Below, piece after piece: positions 17,758 through 27,222 of a stretch of 56,400 nucleotides of DNA. The stretch comes from Spirochaetaceae bacterium (GTDB taxonomy: Bacteria; Spirochaetota; Leptospiria; Leptospirales; Leptonemataceae): assembly GCA_002729885.1 (NCBI GenBank), contig PBUB01000020.1, positions 1-56,400 of the forward strand, read 5' to 3'. Position 1 is the stretch's first letter, and each line of letters starts with the position of its first letter. Under the pieces are notes generated by a model. The model saw only the letters and a list, made by a program, of their open reading frames with translations, did not search any database and was not told where the DNA came from. Made by a program: the position numbers and the translations under genes.

Positions 17758-20700
17758 TTAGAATTGATTCATTTTTCGAAAGCTAGTTATGTAAAACACC
17801 ATTGGTGTTAGTAAGAGAACAGTCGGAATGGAAACCAAAGTTCCTACAATCGTTATGAGGGCAACCGGCTGCCAGAGAGCGGATCCGGACCCCGATGCGA
17901 AGAGCAATGGCACCATTCCCAGTATTGTGGTGGTGCAAGTGATCAAGATCGGCCGAACCCGTGATGAAGCTGATTCATAGATCTGGCTGATTAATCCGGT
18001 TGCATCGGGAACCGGTCGGCCCTCTGACTCTCTCTCCTGCAACTCCTGGGCTATCGTAGATACCATGATGATGGCACCATTAGCCGTGAGGCCACCTAGC
18101 ATCATCAAAGCGAACAATGCGACTTGCGATAGAGTTCCGTCCGCGATCAACTGGGCCCCGAGCCCTGCTGCCATTGGCACAGGAATTGTCAGCATAACGA
18201 TGAGCGGTCTCATCAGGCTTTCCAGGAGGGCACCCAACACGAAATATATGAGGACAAGGGCTATGACGACGGCCAGAATCAATTCACGGATTTGACCCTG
18301 ACCTTCCTCATACTCACGACTAACCGAGAAGGTGAGGTCGGGATTGTCTACGCTTGATTGAAAATAGTGGTGCAGGGCATCGATGACCTTTTCATGGGCA
18401 GGGGTAGTCATTTCTACGGAAATTGATAGAGCTCTGCGCTTGTTGTCTCGCCAGATGGTGGGTTCTCCCTCCGTCTCTTCAAAGTGCCCCAGGGAAGCGA
18501 GTTCTGCGGAGCCCTCCTGATAAGCAACGGGGAAAGAAAGGAGGGCTTCTTCGCCCATCGAAGGGTCCCAGTCTCCCTTTAATCTCAGGTCCAACTCACG
18601 AGAAGTCCAATGAAGCTTTGATATGACTGCGCCCGTCATATAGTACCGCATGGCCTGGGCTAGCTCTGCCGGCCGTGGGCCTCCTCTCGGCCAGACATTT
18701 GGGTCCGGCTTGAAGTCCAGGTATACTCTTGGTTCGCGAAAATGATAGATGACCCGGGTGACTCCGGGAACTCCTTTCACTTGTTTGGAGAACCCATCGA
18801 TAATCGGCTTAATATCTGAGTATTCGCTGCCCAGAAAGCTCAACCTTAGGGAATAGGTCTTCTCTTCGGATCCCCCTTCATCAAAATGGACGAATGCAGG
18901 CCGGACTACAGAGAGGTCCTGATCCAGGCTTTCGCGGGCTTTCTGACGGCCATTACCTTCGCTCGCTTCATCTACAAGAGTAATATACAGGTCACCCTGA
19001 TTCTTCTCAATCTTCGCATCAACCTTCTGAGCGAACGGATTATCCTTCGCAATAGCTTCCAGGCGGTCGAATATTGCAGCAGTTCGTTCCAGGTGGATCC
19101 CTGTCGGTAAGCTTACACGTGCATGCAGGGATTTGTCTAGATTGGTAGTGCCAGATACTGCGGGGGCCCACCAGAACAGCAGGGGTAGAGCCAGTATTAC
19201 GGCTCCATTCAGAATTACAACGGGGCGCCAGCGTTGAATACAGAAGTCGAAACCCCGGTCAAAGATACTCCTTTGCGACCCGACACTTTTGTGAGAGGAA
19301 CCAGACCATGGGCGTAGCGAGAGAAATCGGTTCCTGGCCTCTTCGATAAACTCGTGAATCCTGGAGGAAAGTCCCCCGGGCTTCTCAATCAGCCATGTGT
19401 AGCGCAAGGTGTTTGGCAATACAAACAGGGCGAAAAACAGGGATAGGATCAATGCTGCACTTATTGTGATAACAAAATCGAGATATCGGTCTTTGGTCGG
19501 TCCCGAAAGGAAGGCAATCGGAATGAATGTAATCAATGTTGTCGCAGTTCCGGCAACCAGCTCGACCGTAGATTGCTGAACCACTCCTGCCCGAGTCTCG
19601 AGGTTCGCTTGCCCTGCTTCGTAGAGTCTGTAGGTCCTCTCAGACACTACGATAGCATTATCAATGAGAATTCCGGCGCTCAAGGCCAGTGCACTCAAAG
19701 TCATAGCATGGATTCCAACGTCGGCCCACATCAGAAAAAAGAACACTCCGATTACTGAAAAGGGGATGCTCAATGCTGTGAATAGTGTCAGCCGGCCATT
19801 TCGTAAGAAAAAGAACATCACGAGAATCGATATGGCCGTACCCTGAAGACAGGCGTTAATGAGCGAATGAAGGCTATCGGACACGGTTTCTCCCTGGTCC
19901 AATGTTACTGTGTATTCTACATCAGGAGGGAGTTTCAAATCGCTAAGAGTGCTCTTCGCCGCCTGAGCGATGGCAAGAATGCTGGCGGAAGAGGCTTTTT
20001 TCAGATAAATGGTAACTCGCCTTTCTCCATCAGTTCTCGATATGCTTTCTGGTTCCCGATAGGCATCCTGCACTTTAGCCCAATGCGATACGGGAGTGGC
20101 CCCGATGTAATCTGGAAGTTCCTTCAATTCTGCCAATGAGTCGATAGCAGAATCCAGATTGATGGATCGCACTTGACGATTCTGTAAGGTCCCTGCGTTG
20201 GTGACGCTGTTTGCCGGTGAGATTGCTCGGGCAAGGGATCCCGGATCGAGTGAGCTATTTGAAAGCAGTTGAGGGTTGATTACTATCTGGACTTCTCTTG
20301 GATTGCCCCCAGTCACCAGAACCTCTGTCACTCCGTTGATTCGTGTGAATTGTGCCTTCAAGTATTCATCCGCAAAGGCTCTCAGCGAATTCAGGTCGCG
20401 TCGAGAGCTACTCAAGGAAAACGCGAAGATCGGTTGATCATTGGAGCTATACTCGACAATGTATGGCCGGTTCACCTCTCTCGGAAACATGCCGGCCACC
20501 GGTTGGATCAGTTCGCTTGCTTGATTGATTCTGATTTGAATCGGCTCATCAGCCTCGAATATTGCATGAATTCTCGATTCGCCTTCTCTTGACTCTGACA
20601 TCAAGTGCTTCAATCCTGCGAGATCGCTAAGGGCTCTCTCCAGCGGAATCGTCAATAATCTTTCTACTGTTTCCGGATCTGTGCCCGGATAGCGGGTAAT

Positions 20701-20940
20701 GACCGTAATTCCGGAGGTCCCGGCCGTCGGGAGCAGCGAAATCGGAAGCTGTACCAGCGCCACAATCCCCAGCTGAACAACCACAGCTGCCACCATAAAG
20801 ACGGCCATAGGCCGGTTCAGGATCCGACGAAAGAGGCCCTTCTGTCCAGATTCAGGGGGCGTGTGCGAAACTGCTGGACTACCGGTCTCTCCCGGATTTA
20901 CCGGATCGGAATACCCTTGATGCTTCCGGCCACCGGTCAT
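17758..20940 (-). CDS. RND-family efflux permease, second of two
   Basis: This 1060-residue inner-membrane protein is an AcrB-like RND transporter. The N-terminal helix is followed by the porter-domain segment RYPGTDPETVERLLTIPLE. Transmembrane helix 4 has LIDNAIVVSE, which keeps the first Asp of the proton-relay pair and has Asn at the second. The segment GGLTANGAII in helix 10 has Asn where AcrB has the relay Lys. The ATG at 20940 overlaps the stop of the upstream permease (ATGA), which is a better start than one 36 bases earlier. An extra polar N-terminal tail of about 40 residues precedes the first helix. It probably works with the neighbouring permease as a heteromer, as in MdtBC; that is inference. 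Confidence 0.92.
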   Translation of the reverse strand: MTGGRKHQGYSDPVNPGETGSPAVSHTPPESGQKGLFRRILNRPMAVFMVAAVVVQLGIVALVQLPISLLPTAGTSGITVITRYPGTDPETVERLLTIPLERALSDLAGLKHLMSESREGESRIHAIFEADEPIQIRINQASELIQPVAGMFPREVNRPYIVEYSSNDQPIFAFSLSSSRRDLNSLRAFADEYLKAQFTRINGVTEVLVTGGNPREVQIVINPQLLSNSSLDPGSLARAISPANSVTNAGTLQNRQVRSINLDSAIDSLAELKELPDYIGATPVSHWAKVQDAYREPESISRTDGERRVTIYLKKASSASILAIAQAAKSTLSDLKLPPDVEYTVTLDQGETVSDSLHSLINACLQGTAISILVMFFFLRNGRLTLFTALSIPFSVIGVFFFLMWADVGIHAMTLSALALSAGILIDNAIVVSERTYRLYEAGQANLETRAGVVQQSTVELVAGTATTLITFIPIAFLSGPTKDRYLDFVITISAALILSLFFALFVLPNTLRYTWLIEKPGGLSSRIHEFIEEARNRFLSLRPWSGSSHKSVGSQRSIFDRGFDFCIQRWRPVVILNGAVILALPLLFWWAPAVSGTTNLDKSLHARVSLPTGIHLERTAAIFDRLEAIAKDNPFAQKVDAKIEKNQGDLYITLVDEASEGNGRQKARESLDQDLSVVRPAFVHFDEGGSEEKTYSLRLSFLGSEYSDIKPIIDGFSKQVKGVPGVTRVIYHFREPRVYLDFKPDPNVWPRGGPRPAELAQAMRYYMTGAVISKLHWTSRELDLRLKGDWDPSMGEEALLSFPVAYQEGSAELASLGHFEETEGEPTIWRDNKRRALSISVEMTTPAHEKVIDALHHYFQSSVDNPDLTFSVSREYEEGQGQIRELILAVVIALVLIYFVLGALLESLMRPLIVMLTIPVPMAAGLGAQLIADGTLSQVALFALMMLGGLTANGAIIMVSTIAQELQERESEGRPVPDATGLISQIYESASSRVRPILITCTTTILGMVPLLFASGSGSALWQPVALITIVGTLVSIPTVLLLTPMVFYITSFRKMNQF

Positions 20941-23900
20941 CGGAATTTGCGCCTTTCGATCAAATAATAAAAGCATGGGAAAGCCACGAGTGCTACAGCC
21001 GTTCCCACGAGAAGACCGCCAACCATGGCGATTCCCATAGGCTGTTGATTCTCCGAGCCGCTTCCAATTCCAATGGCCAGCGGGAGGATCCCGCCGATTG
21101 TAGTGAATGTGGTCAGAAGAATCGGGCGTATCCGGCTTCGTCCGGCTTCAATAATGCAATCGATCAAACCAAGCCTGTCTGCAACATCCCGCTCAGATCT
21201 TCGTATTTGAATTCCTTCAAAGAGTGCAATGGAGGCATTGATCACGATTCCGCTAAGCATGATTATCCCGATGCCAGAGCTAATGCTCAGTCCCGCCTGC
21301 CCAACGAAAAGAGCGAGGCCCGCCCCAAACAGGAGGCTCGGGATTGACAGCAAGAGGGCCAGGGGATGTAGCAATGATTCAAATTGCCCGGCAAGTAGCT
21401 GGTAGATAAGGACGCAAGAGAAGGCAAAGGCGAAGATCAGACTCTTAAGCGAATCCACAGTTTTGGCGTTAACTGGCTGGACTGAAAAAGTGCCGTCCGT
21501 TGACCCGGACGGATTCGCCCCCTGTTTGGTCGGCATCAGACTTTGCAATTGTTCAGAGACTTTGCCCAGGGTCTCATCCAGTGAAACCTCGGAGGTTCGA
21601 AATCGGAGACGATGAACTCGCCGCTGGTTGGAACGAAGAAGGGCAGGGTCATCCTGTTCACTCTTGGTGCGAATTAGTCCGTCAAGATTAACTTGCTGGC
21701 CATCCTGGGTGGACATCTTGATCTCTGTGAGATCCCCCGGGTTTTTTCGAAACGCCTCCTGGAGACGGACTTTTACATCAATACTCCGGTCCCCTTCGCG
21801 AAAGACGGAAGCAGACATTCCATCGATGGAGCTCCGCAAATGAGAAGCGAGCTGGGCAGGGGAGACTCCGCTTTGGGCCACCAGTTCCCGGTCGAAGGTT
21901 ACATCAATCAGGGGTTCCCTGTGGAGGTTGCTCTTTCTGACAGAGAGCACACCAGTAATACCGGGTAGGACCTCCGCCATTTTTCTCAAAGTAATAGCTC
22001 CGGCATTGTCTGAAAAACCCTGCAATTCAATTTCATACTCGTTTTGTCCTTCCCCAATGATGCGCTGAATGGGACCGGGACGGCGAACGGCTTCAATTGG
22101 AACAGGATGCTCCGCCGGGAGGAGATCCTTTACCGTTCTAAGCGCATCCGAGGAGCTGATCCCGGGAGCCAGAAAGAAGGTAAAGGATGCTGAATTCTGA
22201 GGTTTCTTCCCAAGAACCTGCTCGGACGGGTCATCATTTTCATACCCTATGCTTACGATGCTCTTGTTCGCGATTCCGGCCTGGCGAACCGCCCGATCAA
22301 TGGTCGCGGCAAACCTCGCGGTGTCCTTGAATGAAGTTCCTTCGGGCAACGTCACCTCGGCGTTGACGGCGTCTGCTCCAGAATCCGGCATTATTCCGCG
22401 TGGTAGAAAAAAGAGAGAAGCAATACCGAGGACTGCGCTGAAAGTGACAAAGGAGCCGATGTGACGGGGATGATTTAGCGCCCATTGCATGCTACTGGCA
22501 TACCTGGTTTCGGCTTGAACAAGGAACTTCTGGAAATGCTCCCCGACTCTCTGAAGAGCGTCAGAAATAGGCCTGAGCGGGCTTTTCTTCGTATTCGTTG
22601 CTTTTGCGCAGTCTTTGCGAAGACTGAGCAGCGTTAGCACCGGGATCAATATTGCCGAACAGAACAGGCCTGCGAGCAGGGATGTAACTACGGAGATCGC
22701 AAGATCCCGGAACAGAGCCGCTGCAATGCCGGAAACAAAAATGATCGGAAAGAACACTACGACCGTGGTGAGGGTCGAAGCGAAAAGCGACCCGATTACT
22801 CTCCTGGTGCCAATCAGCACTTTGTCGATATAGGCCGGGGATGACGAAGACTCGCTCAACGAGTCGCTCCCGTGCCCCTCTGAAGAAATGAGACGATCAA
22901 TGGACTCGCTGACCATGATGGAACCATCTATCAGCATCCCAATGCCCAGGGCCAATCCGCTAAGACTCATAACATTGAGCGATATGTCCAACAAATAGAG
23001 GACACCGAACGAGATTAGGATTGCGACAGGCATGGTCGCTGCTACGATTCCCGCAGTCCTGAAGCTGGAGAGAAACACGAGAAGCAAAAGAAATGCGATG
23101 ATGGCCCCCAGTATCGCCGCACTTTGAACGGAATCAATGGACTCACGAACAAAACTTGATTGATCCTCGATCACATTCAATGCGACATGCTGGCCGTGCT
23201 TCTTGTTGATTTTCGCAATTTCTTCGAGAATCGCTGCCGACGTGTCCAGAGTGTTCGCGCCCGGTTCCTTCCGTAGTCCAAGTACTATTCCCGGTTCTCC
23301 GTTAATCAGGGTTTCCCCGTATCGGTCTGCATAGCTGTCTTCGATCTCGGCAACTTCCGATAATAGAACTGTGGCCCCATTTTCTCCCTTTCCGATCGCG
23401 ATCTTCTCTAGATCGGTGAGGGTATGAGCCCTCGCGTCGATTCGCACGGTCTTTTCAAAGTGCCCCGATCGAACCATGCCCACTGGCTCAGATATGTTAT
23501 TGCCTCTTATGGCCTCTACTACCGCTTGAATATCGAGACCGTAGCCGTAGAGTCGCGGGCGATCGAGGTTGACCGTTATCTGACGTTCAAAGCCTCCGTT
23601 AATCTCCAACGCTGCTACGCCGTCGATTTGCTCCAGGTCTGGGCGTAACACTGTGTCCAAGAAGAACCGTAGTCGCTTACCGAGGCCTTTATCAACCACG
23701 TGCAGTAATACGATAGGCTCTTTGGAAGGATCGTAGGGGACCATGATTGTCCGGGATGCGGATTCAGGCATTGCAGTATAGATTTGATCCAGCTTTTGCC
23801 TGAGTTCTATCATGGCTAGGTCACGGTCTGTGTCCCAATTGAACGTTGTCTCTATAACTGAAAGCCCTCGCTCACTCCGTGACTCCATGGTTTCCAGACC

Positions 23901-24119
23901 GGTTACGCTACCGATGGTCTCTTCGAGCGGTATCGTAACCATTTGTTCGACCTGGGCCGGTGCCATTCCCGGAAAGCGTGTGAGTAAATATATCCGCGGA
24001 ACCTCAAGGTCAGGGAAAAGGGAAACCCGGAGCCGGCTGAGACCCAGTAGTCCTACCAGTAACAGGAAACCGGTTACCATCAGGCTCGCTATGGGTCTGG
24101 ACAGAAAGAAGCGAAGCAT
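20937..24119 (-). CDS. RND-family efflux permease, first of two
   Basis: This 1060-residue RND transporter is equal in length to its neighbour but clearly different in sequence. It has the N-terminal MLRFFLSRPIASLMV helix, the porter segment RFPGMAPAQVEQMVTIPLEE, a helix 4 motif LIDGSIMVSES with one Asp of the relay pair, and SGIVINASIALFEG in helix 10, where the AcrB Lys is again Asn. Two large periplasmic loops and twelve membrane segments are apparent. The ATG overlaps the stop of the Ig-like lipoprotein gene by one base (TAATG). The substrate cannot be told from the sequence; the lack of the AcrB Lys makes direct comparison with drug pumps risky. Confidence 0.93.
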   Translation of the reverse strand: MLRFFLSRPIASLMVTGFLLLVGLLGLSRLRVSLFPDLEVPRIYLLTRFPGMAPAQVEQMVTIPLEETIGSVTGLETMESRSERGLSVIETTFNWDTDRDLAMIELRQKLDQIYTAMPESASRTIMVPYDPSKEPIVLLHVVDKGLGKRLRFFLDTVLRPDLEQIDGVAALEINGGFERQITVNLDRPRLYGYGLDIQAVVEAIRGNNISEPVGMVRSGHFEKTVRIDARAHTLTDLEKIAIGKGENGATVLLSEVAEIEDSYADRYGETLINGEPGIVLGLRKEPGANTLDTSAAILEEIAKINKKHGQHVALNVIEDQSSFVRESIDSVQSAAILGAIIAFLLLLVFLSSFRTAGIVAATMPVAILISFGVLYLLDISLNVMSLSGLALGIGMLIDGSIMVSESIDRLISSEGHGSDSLSESSSSPAYIDKVLIGTRRVIGSLFASTLTTVVVFFPIIFVSGIAAALFRDLAISVVTSLLAGLFCSAILIPVLTLLSLRKDCAKATNTKKSPLRPISDALQRVGEHFQKFLVQAETRYASSMQWALNHPRHIGSFVTFSAVLGIASLFFLPRGIMPDSGADAVNAEVTLPEGTSFKDTARFAATIDRAVRQAGIANKSIVSIGYENDDPSEQVLGKKPQNSASFTFFLAPGISSSDALRTVKDLLPAEHPVPIEAVRRPGPIQRIIGEGQNEYEIELQGFSDNAGAITLRKMAEVLPGITGVLSVRKSNLHREPLIDVTFDRELVAQSGVSPAQLASHLRSSIDGMSASVFREGDRSIDVKVRLQEAFRKNPGDLTEIKMSTQDGQQVNLDGLIRTKSEQDDPALLRSNQRRVHRLRFRTSEVSLDETLGKVSEQLQSLMPTKQGANPSGSTDGTFSVQPVNAKTVDSLKSLIFAFAFSCVLIYQLLAGQFESLLHPLALLLSIPSLLFGAGLALFVGQAGLSISSGIGIIMLSGIVINASIALFEGIQIRRSERDVADRLGLIDCIIEAGRSRIRPILLTTFTTIGGILPLAIGIGSGSENQQPMGIAMVGGLLVGTAVALVAFPCFYYLIERRKFR

Positions 24120-25690
24120 TAGAAGGATAGATATCTACGGAACTGCTCTTCCAGCGTATTTCCATCGGTATCGCTTGCTTCGGTCGAGAACTGCAATGCA
24201 TAAACCGGTGAACTCGTGGAACTCGCAGGTGTCCACGAAGCGAAGATAATTACCTCGCTCTGGCTGCTTCCGAAGACGATGCTATGGACCGAGATGCTGG
24301 ATCCACCTGTATCTATGACAGGCACGAAACTCAGCGATTCATACAGACTCGTCAACCGCATGTCCTTATCGAACAGCACTCGAAACACGAGAGCCTCCTC
24401 CGGAGTACCGGCAGATGGGTCCATATCGGCGGTGTGCGAGATGTCCACTATTCCGTAGTCCACGAGAACCGGAAAATAGTTCTCAGCCGGTTCAGATCCG
24501 TCCGTACCGTTTGGCAGGGTTACTCTGTCCTGTTGCACAGATAATACGACCGGGTGTGTTGAGTTTGCGGCATTCGTGAAGAACGGATAATCCCCCGGAT
24601 TGCTGAGCTTGTTTCCGGCTAGATCCTCAGCAGAATCAGAAATCGAAATTTCATAAGATTCCTCCGAGTCTAAAGCTATTGGATCGAGGGTAAGAGTATC
24701 GCCAGCCGGGTTCCAGGAAATGTCTAGATCCGCGGATGGAGATAGCCGCACTCCACCTTCGGTTAGCATTCCTGACATCGGCTCACTGAATTGAACAACG
24801 ATGGGCCCATTCTTATCTATTCCGGTCGTAGTCGTCCCGGGGCTTAGCGTTTGACCAGCCACCGTCACCGATAAGATTTCAGGAGGTTCGAAATCCGTGC
24901 CTGTAAAGAAGGAGATCACGTCCGGATTCGCGAGGGGATTACCATCCAGATCCTCAATGTCCTCGGTAAGGGACAGAGTATATCGAATTCCGACCACAAG
25001 GTTGGAACTTGGTTGAATAGTAACTGTTCTGCCGTCAGGGCTCATTGCAATTACGAAGGACACGGAAGGCGACAAGTTGATACCATTCTGAAGACTTGCG
25101 AAATCGACTGCTTCAGAGAAGGTGATTTCGATATCCGAATCCACTGCAACGCCCTGTTCCCCGTCCGCAGGATTGGAGCTCACTATCGATGGACCTTCAG
25201 TATCCGCCGAGAGAGAAAACGTAGCCCGATACTCGGACTCTAGGTCAATGCCTGCAATAGATTCCGCTGATGCGGCCACTCGAACGAAATACTGACCTGC
25301 ATCATCGAGTTGCCTGGATGGCGTAAACTCCATTCTGGTTCCATTTTGCCAGCTATACGCTCCCTGGATGCGCCCAGAGGGGCCTGTCAGAGTGAAGGCC
25401 CGTTCCGTTTGGCGTTCATCCATCGGTTGGTCAAATACGACCCAGAACCCCTGGGTTCGATCCAACCCCTGAGTTCCATCGGGCGGATAAGCAGCGAGAA
25501 TTACAGGTGGGCTGGATATACCAGGAAGGAGTATGTCGGTCAGGTCCTCCTCTTTGCAGGATGAGGTTAGACCAGCTGCAAGAGTAAGTGTGGCGACAAT
25601 TAGAAACCTGGAGAGGGCAACTGAAAATGCAACGCGATCGGCGCTTCGATCAGAGCTCTTTAAAGAGTCTGCCTGGTGACTCAACTGCAT
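24119..25690 (-). CDS. Ig-like (Big_5/SbsA-type) lipoprotein in RND operon, second of two
   Basis: The 523-residue product is a lipoprotein (lipobox LTSSC, Cys45) made of successive Ig-like domains of the SbsA/Big_5 kind. Each domain carries the usual signature: an opening such as AAYPPDGTQG or SSNPADGEQG, then FDQPMD or FSEAVD, and later a Y-x-(V/L/I) strand. Three such units span about residues 60-370; the C-terminal 130 residues are different. The ATG at 25690 overlaps the stop of the preceding gene (TGATG), preferred to an earlier frame opening at 25738 that would lie deep inside that gene. It is paralogous in layout to its neighbour. A role as an envelope accessory to the pump is inferred from the operon only. 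Confidence 0.85.
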   Translation of the reverse strand: MQLSHQADSLKSSDRSADRVAFSVALSRFLIVATLTLAAGLTSSCKEEDLTDILLPGISSPPVILAAYPPDGTQGLDRTQGFWVVFDQPMDERQTERAFTLTGPSGRIQGAYSWQNGTRMEFTPSRQLDDAGQYFVRVAASAESIAGIDLESEYRATFSLSADTEGPSIVSSNPADGEQGVAVDSDIEITFSEAVDFASLQNGINLSPSVSFVIAMSPDGRTVTIQPSSNLVVGIRYTLSLTEDIEDLDGNPLANPDVISFFTGTDFEPPEILSVTVAGQTLSPGTTTTGIDKNGPIVVQFSEPMSGMLTEGGVRLSPSADLDISWNPAGDTLTLDPIALDSEESYEISISDSAEDLAGNKLSNPGDYPFFTNAANSTHPVVLSVQQDRVTLPNGTDGSEPAENYFPVLVDYGIVDISHTADMDPSAGTPEEALVFRVLFDKDMRLTSLYESLSFVPVIDTGGSSISVHSIVFGSSQSEVIIFASWTPASSTSSPVYALQFSTEASDTDGNTLEEQFRRYLSF

Positions 25691-27222
25691 CAGTCGACCT
25701 CCGGTTGGAAGTAAATGACCGAGTTCTCTGGCATCCACGTAGAGCTCTCGCCGGGAGCTGTCTCGGATTCAATTCCGGTTCTAGATCCATACAATCTTAA
25801 TCTATAGAGATTGGGGTGCAGACCTGCAATCTCCAGCCGAATGACGTTACTACTGAGGGAACCCGAACCCACAAACTGGATGGTTTTTAGAAATACTGAG
25901 CTGGGATACGGACCGGCCACTTTCGCAATTGTCAGGTTCTCTGGTAGAACCGATGCTTCCTTCAAATCGTGGCTAAACTCAAATTCGATAATTGCAGTCC
26001 AGCTACTACCGGTATATGGCCCGGGCACGGTAACTGGCGAAATGTCAACCGGGTCCACGCTCAATATATCTGCACTCAAAGGGTAGACCTTGCGAACTTC
26101 AACTAACTGTAGATATTCTGAGTTGAGTGTTCCTGCTGAGTTATCCACGAGGAAATCAACAGAATACACATTCTGAAGAGCATTGCCTGCCTCATCAGTG
26201 GCGCCCGTTCCAACCCGAAACCTGTATTCCGTTTCCGGATCCAGAGGTTCTGAAGGGGTAAACGTTAGCTCAGTAAAATCCCCGTTCCAGGAATAAGTCC
26301 CATTGATTGCAGCTCCGGAATCTCTTTCCCTCAGAGAAGTGGCATTACGAGTATTGGAATAGTGCATGGACTCATCAAAGGTTATTCGGAATGAGGAATC
26401 CTTTGAAATACCGGTCTGGTCCATCACCAGGGCCGTGGGATTGCCAGATTCAAACAGGCTAACGACCGATGGTGGCTGGAAATCATCTCCAACTTGAAAC
26501 GTTGCCGAAAACTGATTGGCGAGGCGAATGCCCTCCGAATCAGTTCCCTGGGTGGTCACTGTGACGCTATAGGATTGGCCAACTCCAAGCGGGGAGTAGG
26601 GAAGAAATACCATGCGGGTATCACCGTCTTCCCACGTTATGCTTCCGTCGATCGAAGGGGCTATGCGAAAAGCTTCCTCCGCACTCGTTCGATCCATGGC
26701 GCGAGAAAAAACCAGCTCGATAGTCGTGTCCGGCGGAGCATTCTGTGCATTGGGGGCCGGGGTCATAGTCTGGAGCTCCGGCGCATCAATTCGGGTGCCG
26801 GCGAAGAATGAGAGATAGTATGGAATCTCTAGTCTTGCACCGTCTCCATCCGTGGCGGTTCCTCTCAAAGTGAGTTCGTAGTTTGAGCCAGGAGTGAGAT
26901 TGCTTTCGGTGACGAAGTAGACCCGATTTCCAACCCATTGAAAGTCACCCGGTGCGGGGCTGCTGCCAGTAAATGAGAAAGAATCCTCCACGGACTCTTC
27001 GTCCATCTTTCGATCGAATTCGACGAAGATCGGAACATTGAGCTCCACTGCATTCTGACCCGGGAGCGGGCTGGAGTTTATTACCTTCGGCCGGGCTCCG
27101 GCCGGGTCCGATAGCAAGATTCCGGGAATATCGGCTGCCTTTTCACAGGCACCGACTGAAGCCAGTGCTATGATTCCCACAATCAATGAACGGGAAAAGC
27201 TTCTTACACCGATCCACTTCAT
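25690..27222 (-). CDS. Ig-like (Big_5/SbsA-type) lipoprotein in RND operon, first of two
   Basis: This 510-residue lipoprotein (signal MKWIGVRSFSRSLIVG, lipobox SVGAC, Cys26) contains three Ig-like Big_5 units at about residues 45-145, 150-245 and 255-365. Each has a FDRKMD, FSRAMD or FDESMH signature. The final 140 residues form a separate beta-rich region. The ATG overlaps the adaptor-protein stop by one base. It and the next gene share architecture but little identity by eye, suggesting old duplication. Such domains are common in bacterial surface proteins; here they sit between an adaptor and two permeases, which is not usual for RND operons. Confidence 0.86.
   Translation of the reverse strand: MKWIGVRSFSRSLIVGIIALASVGACEKAADIPGILLSDPAGARPKVINSSPLPGQNAVELNVPIFVEFDRKMDEESVEDSFSFTGSSPAPGDFQWVGNRVYFVTESNLTPGSNYELTLRGTATDGDGARLEIPYYLSFFAGTRIDAPELQTMTPAPNAQNAPPDTTIELVFSRAMDRTSAEEAFRIAPSIDGSITWEDGDTRMVFLPYSPLGVGQSYSVTVTTQGTDSEGIRLANQFSATFQVGDDFQPPSVVSLFESGNPTALVMDQTGISKDSSFRITFDESMHYSNTRNATSLRERDSGAAINGTYSWNGDFTELTFTPSEPLDPETEYRFRVGTGATDEAGNALQNVYSVDFLVDNSAGTLNSEYLQLVEVRKVYPLSADILSVDPVDISPVTVPGPYTGSSWTAIIEFEFSHDLKEASVLPENLTIAKVAGPYPSSVFLKTIQFVGSGSLSSNVIRLEIAGLHPNLYRLRLYGSRTGIESETAPGESSTWMPENSVIYFQPEVD

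Noticed and set aside
18065..26811. Plus-strand open frames across the RND operon
   Set aside because: All lie opposite strongly supported minus-strand transporter and lipoprotein genes.
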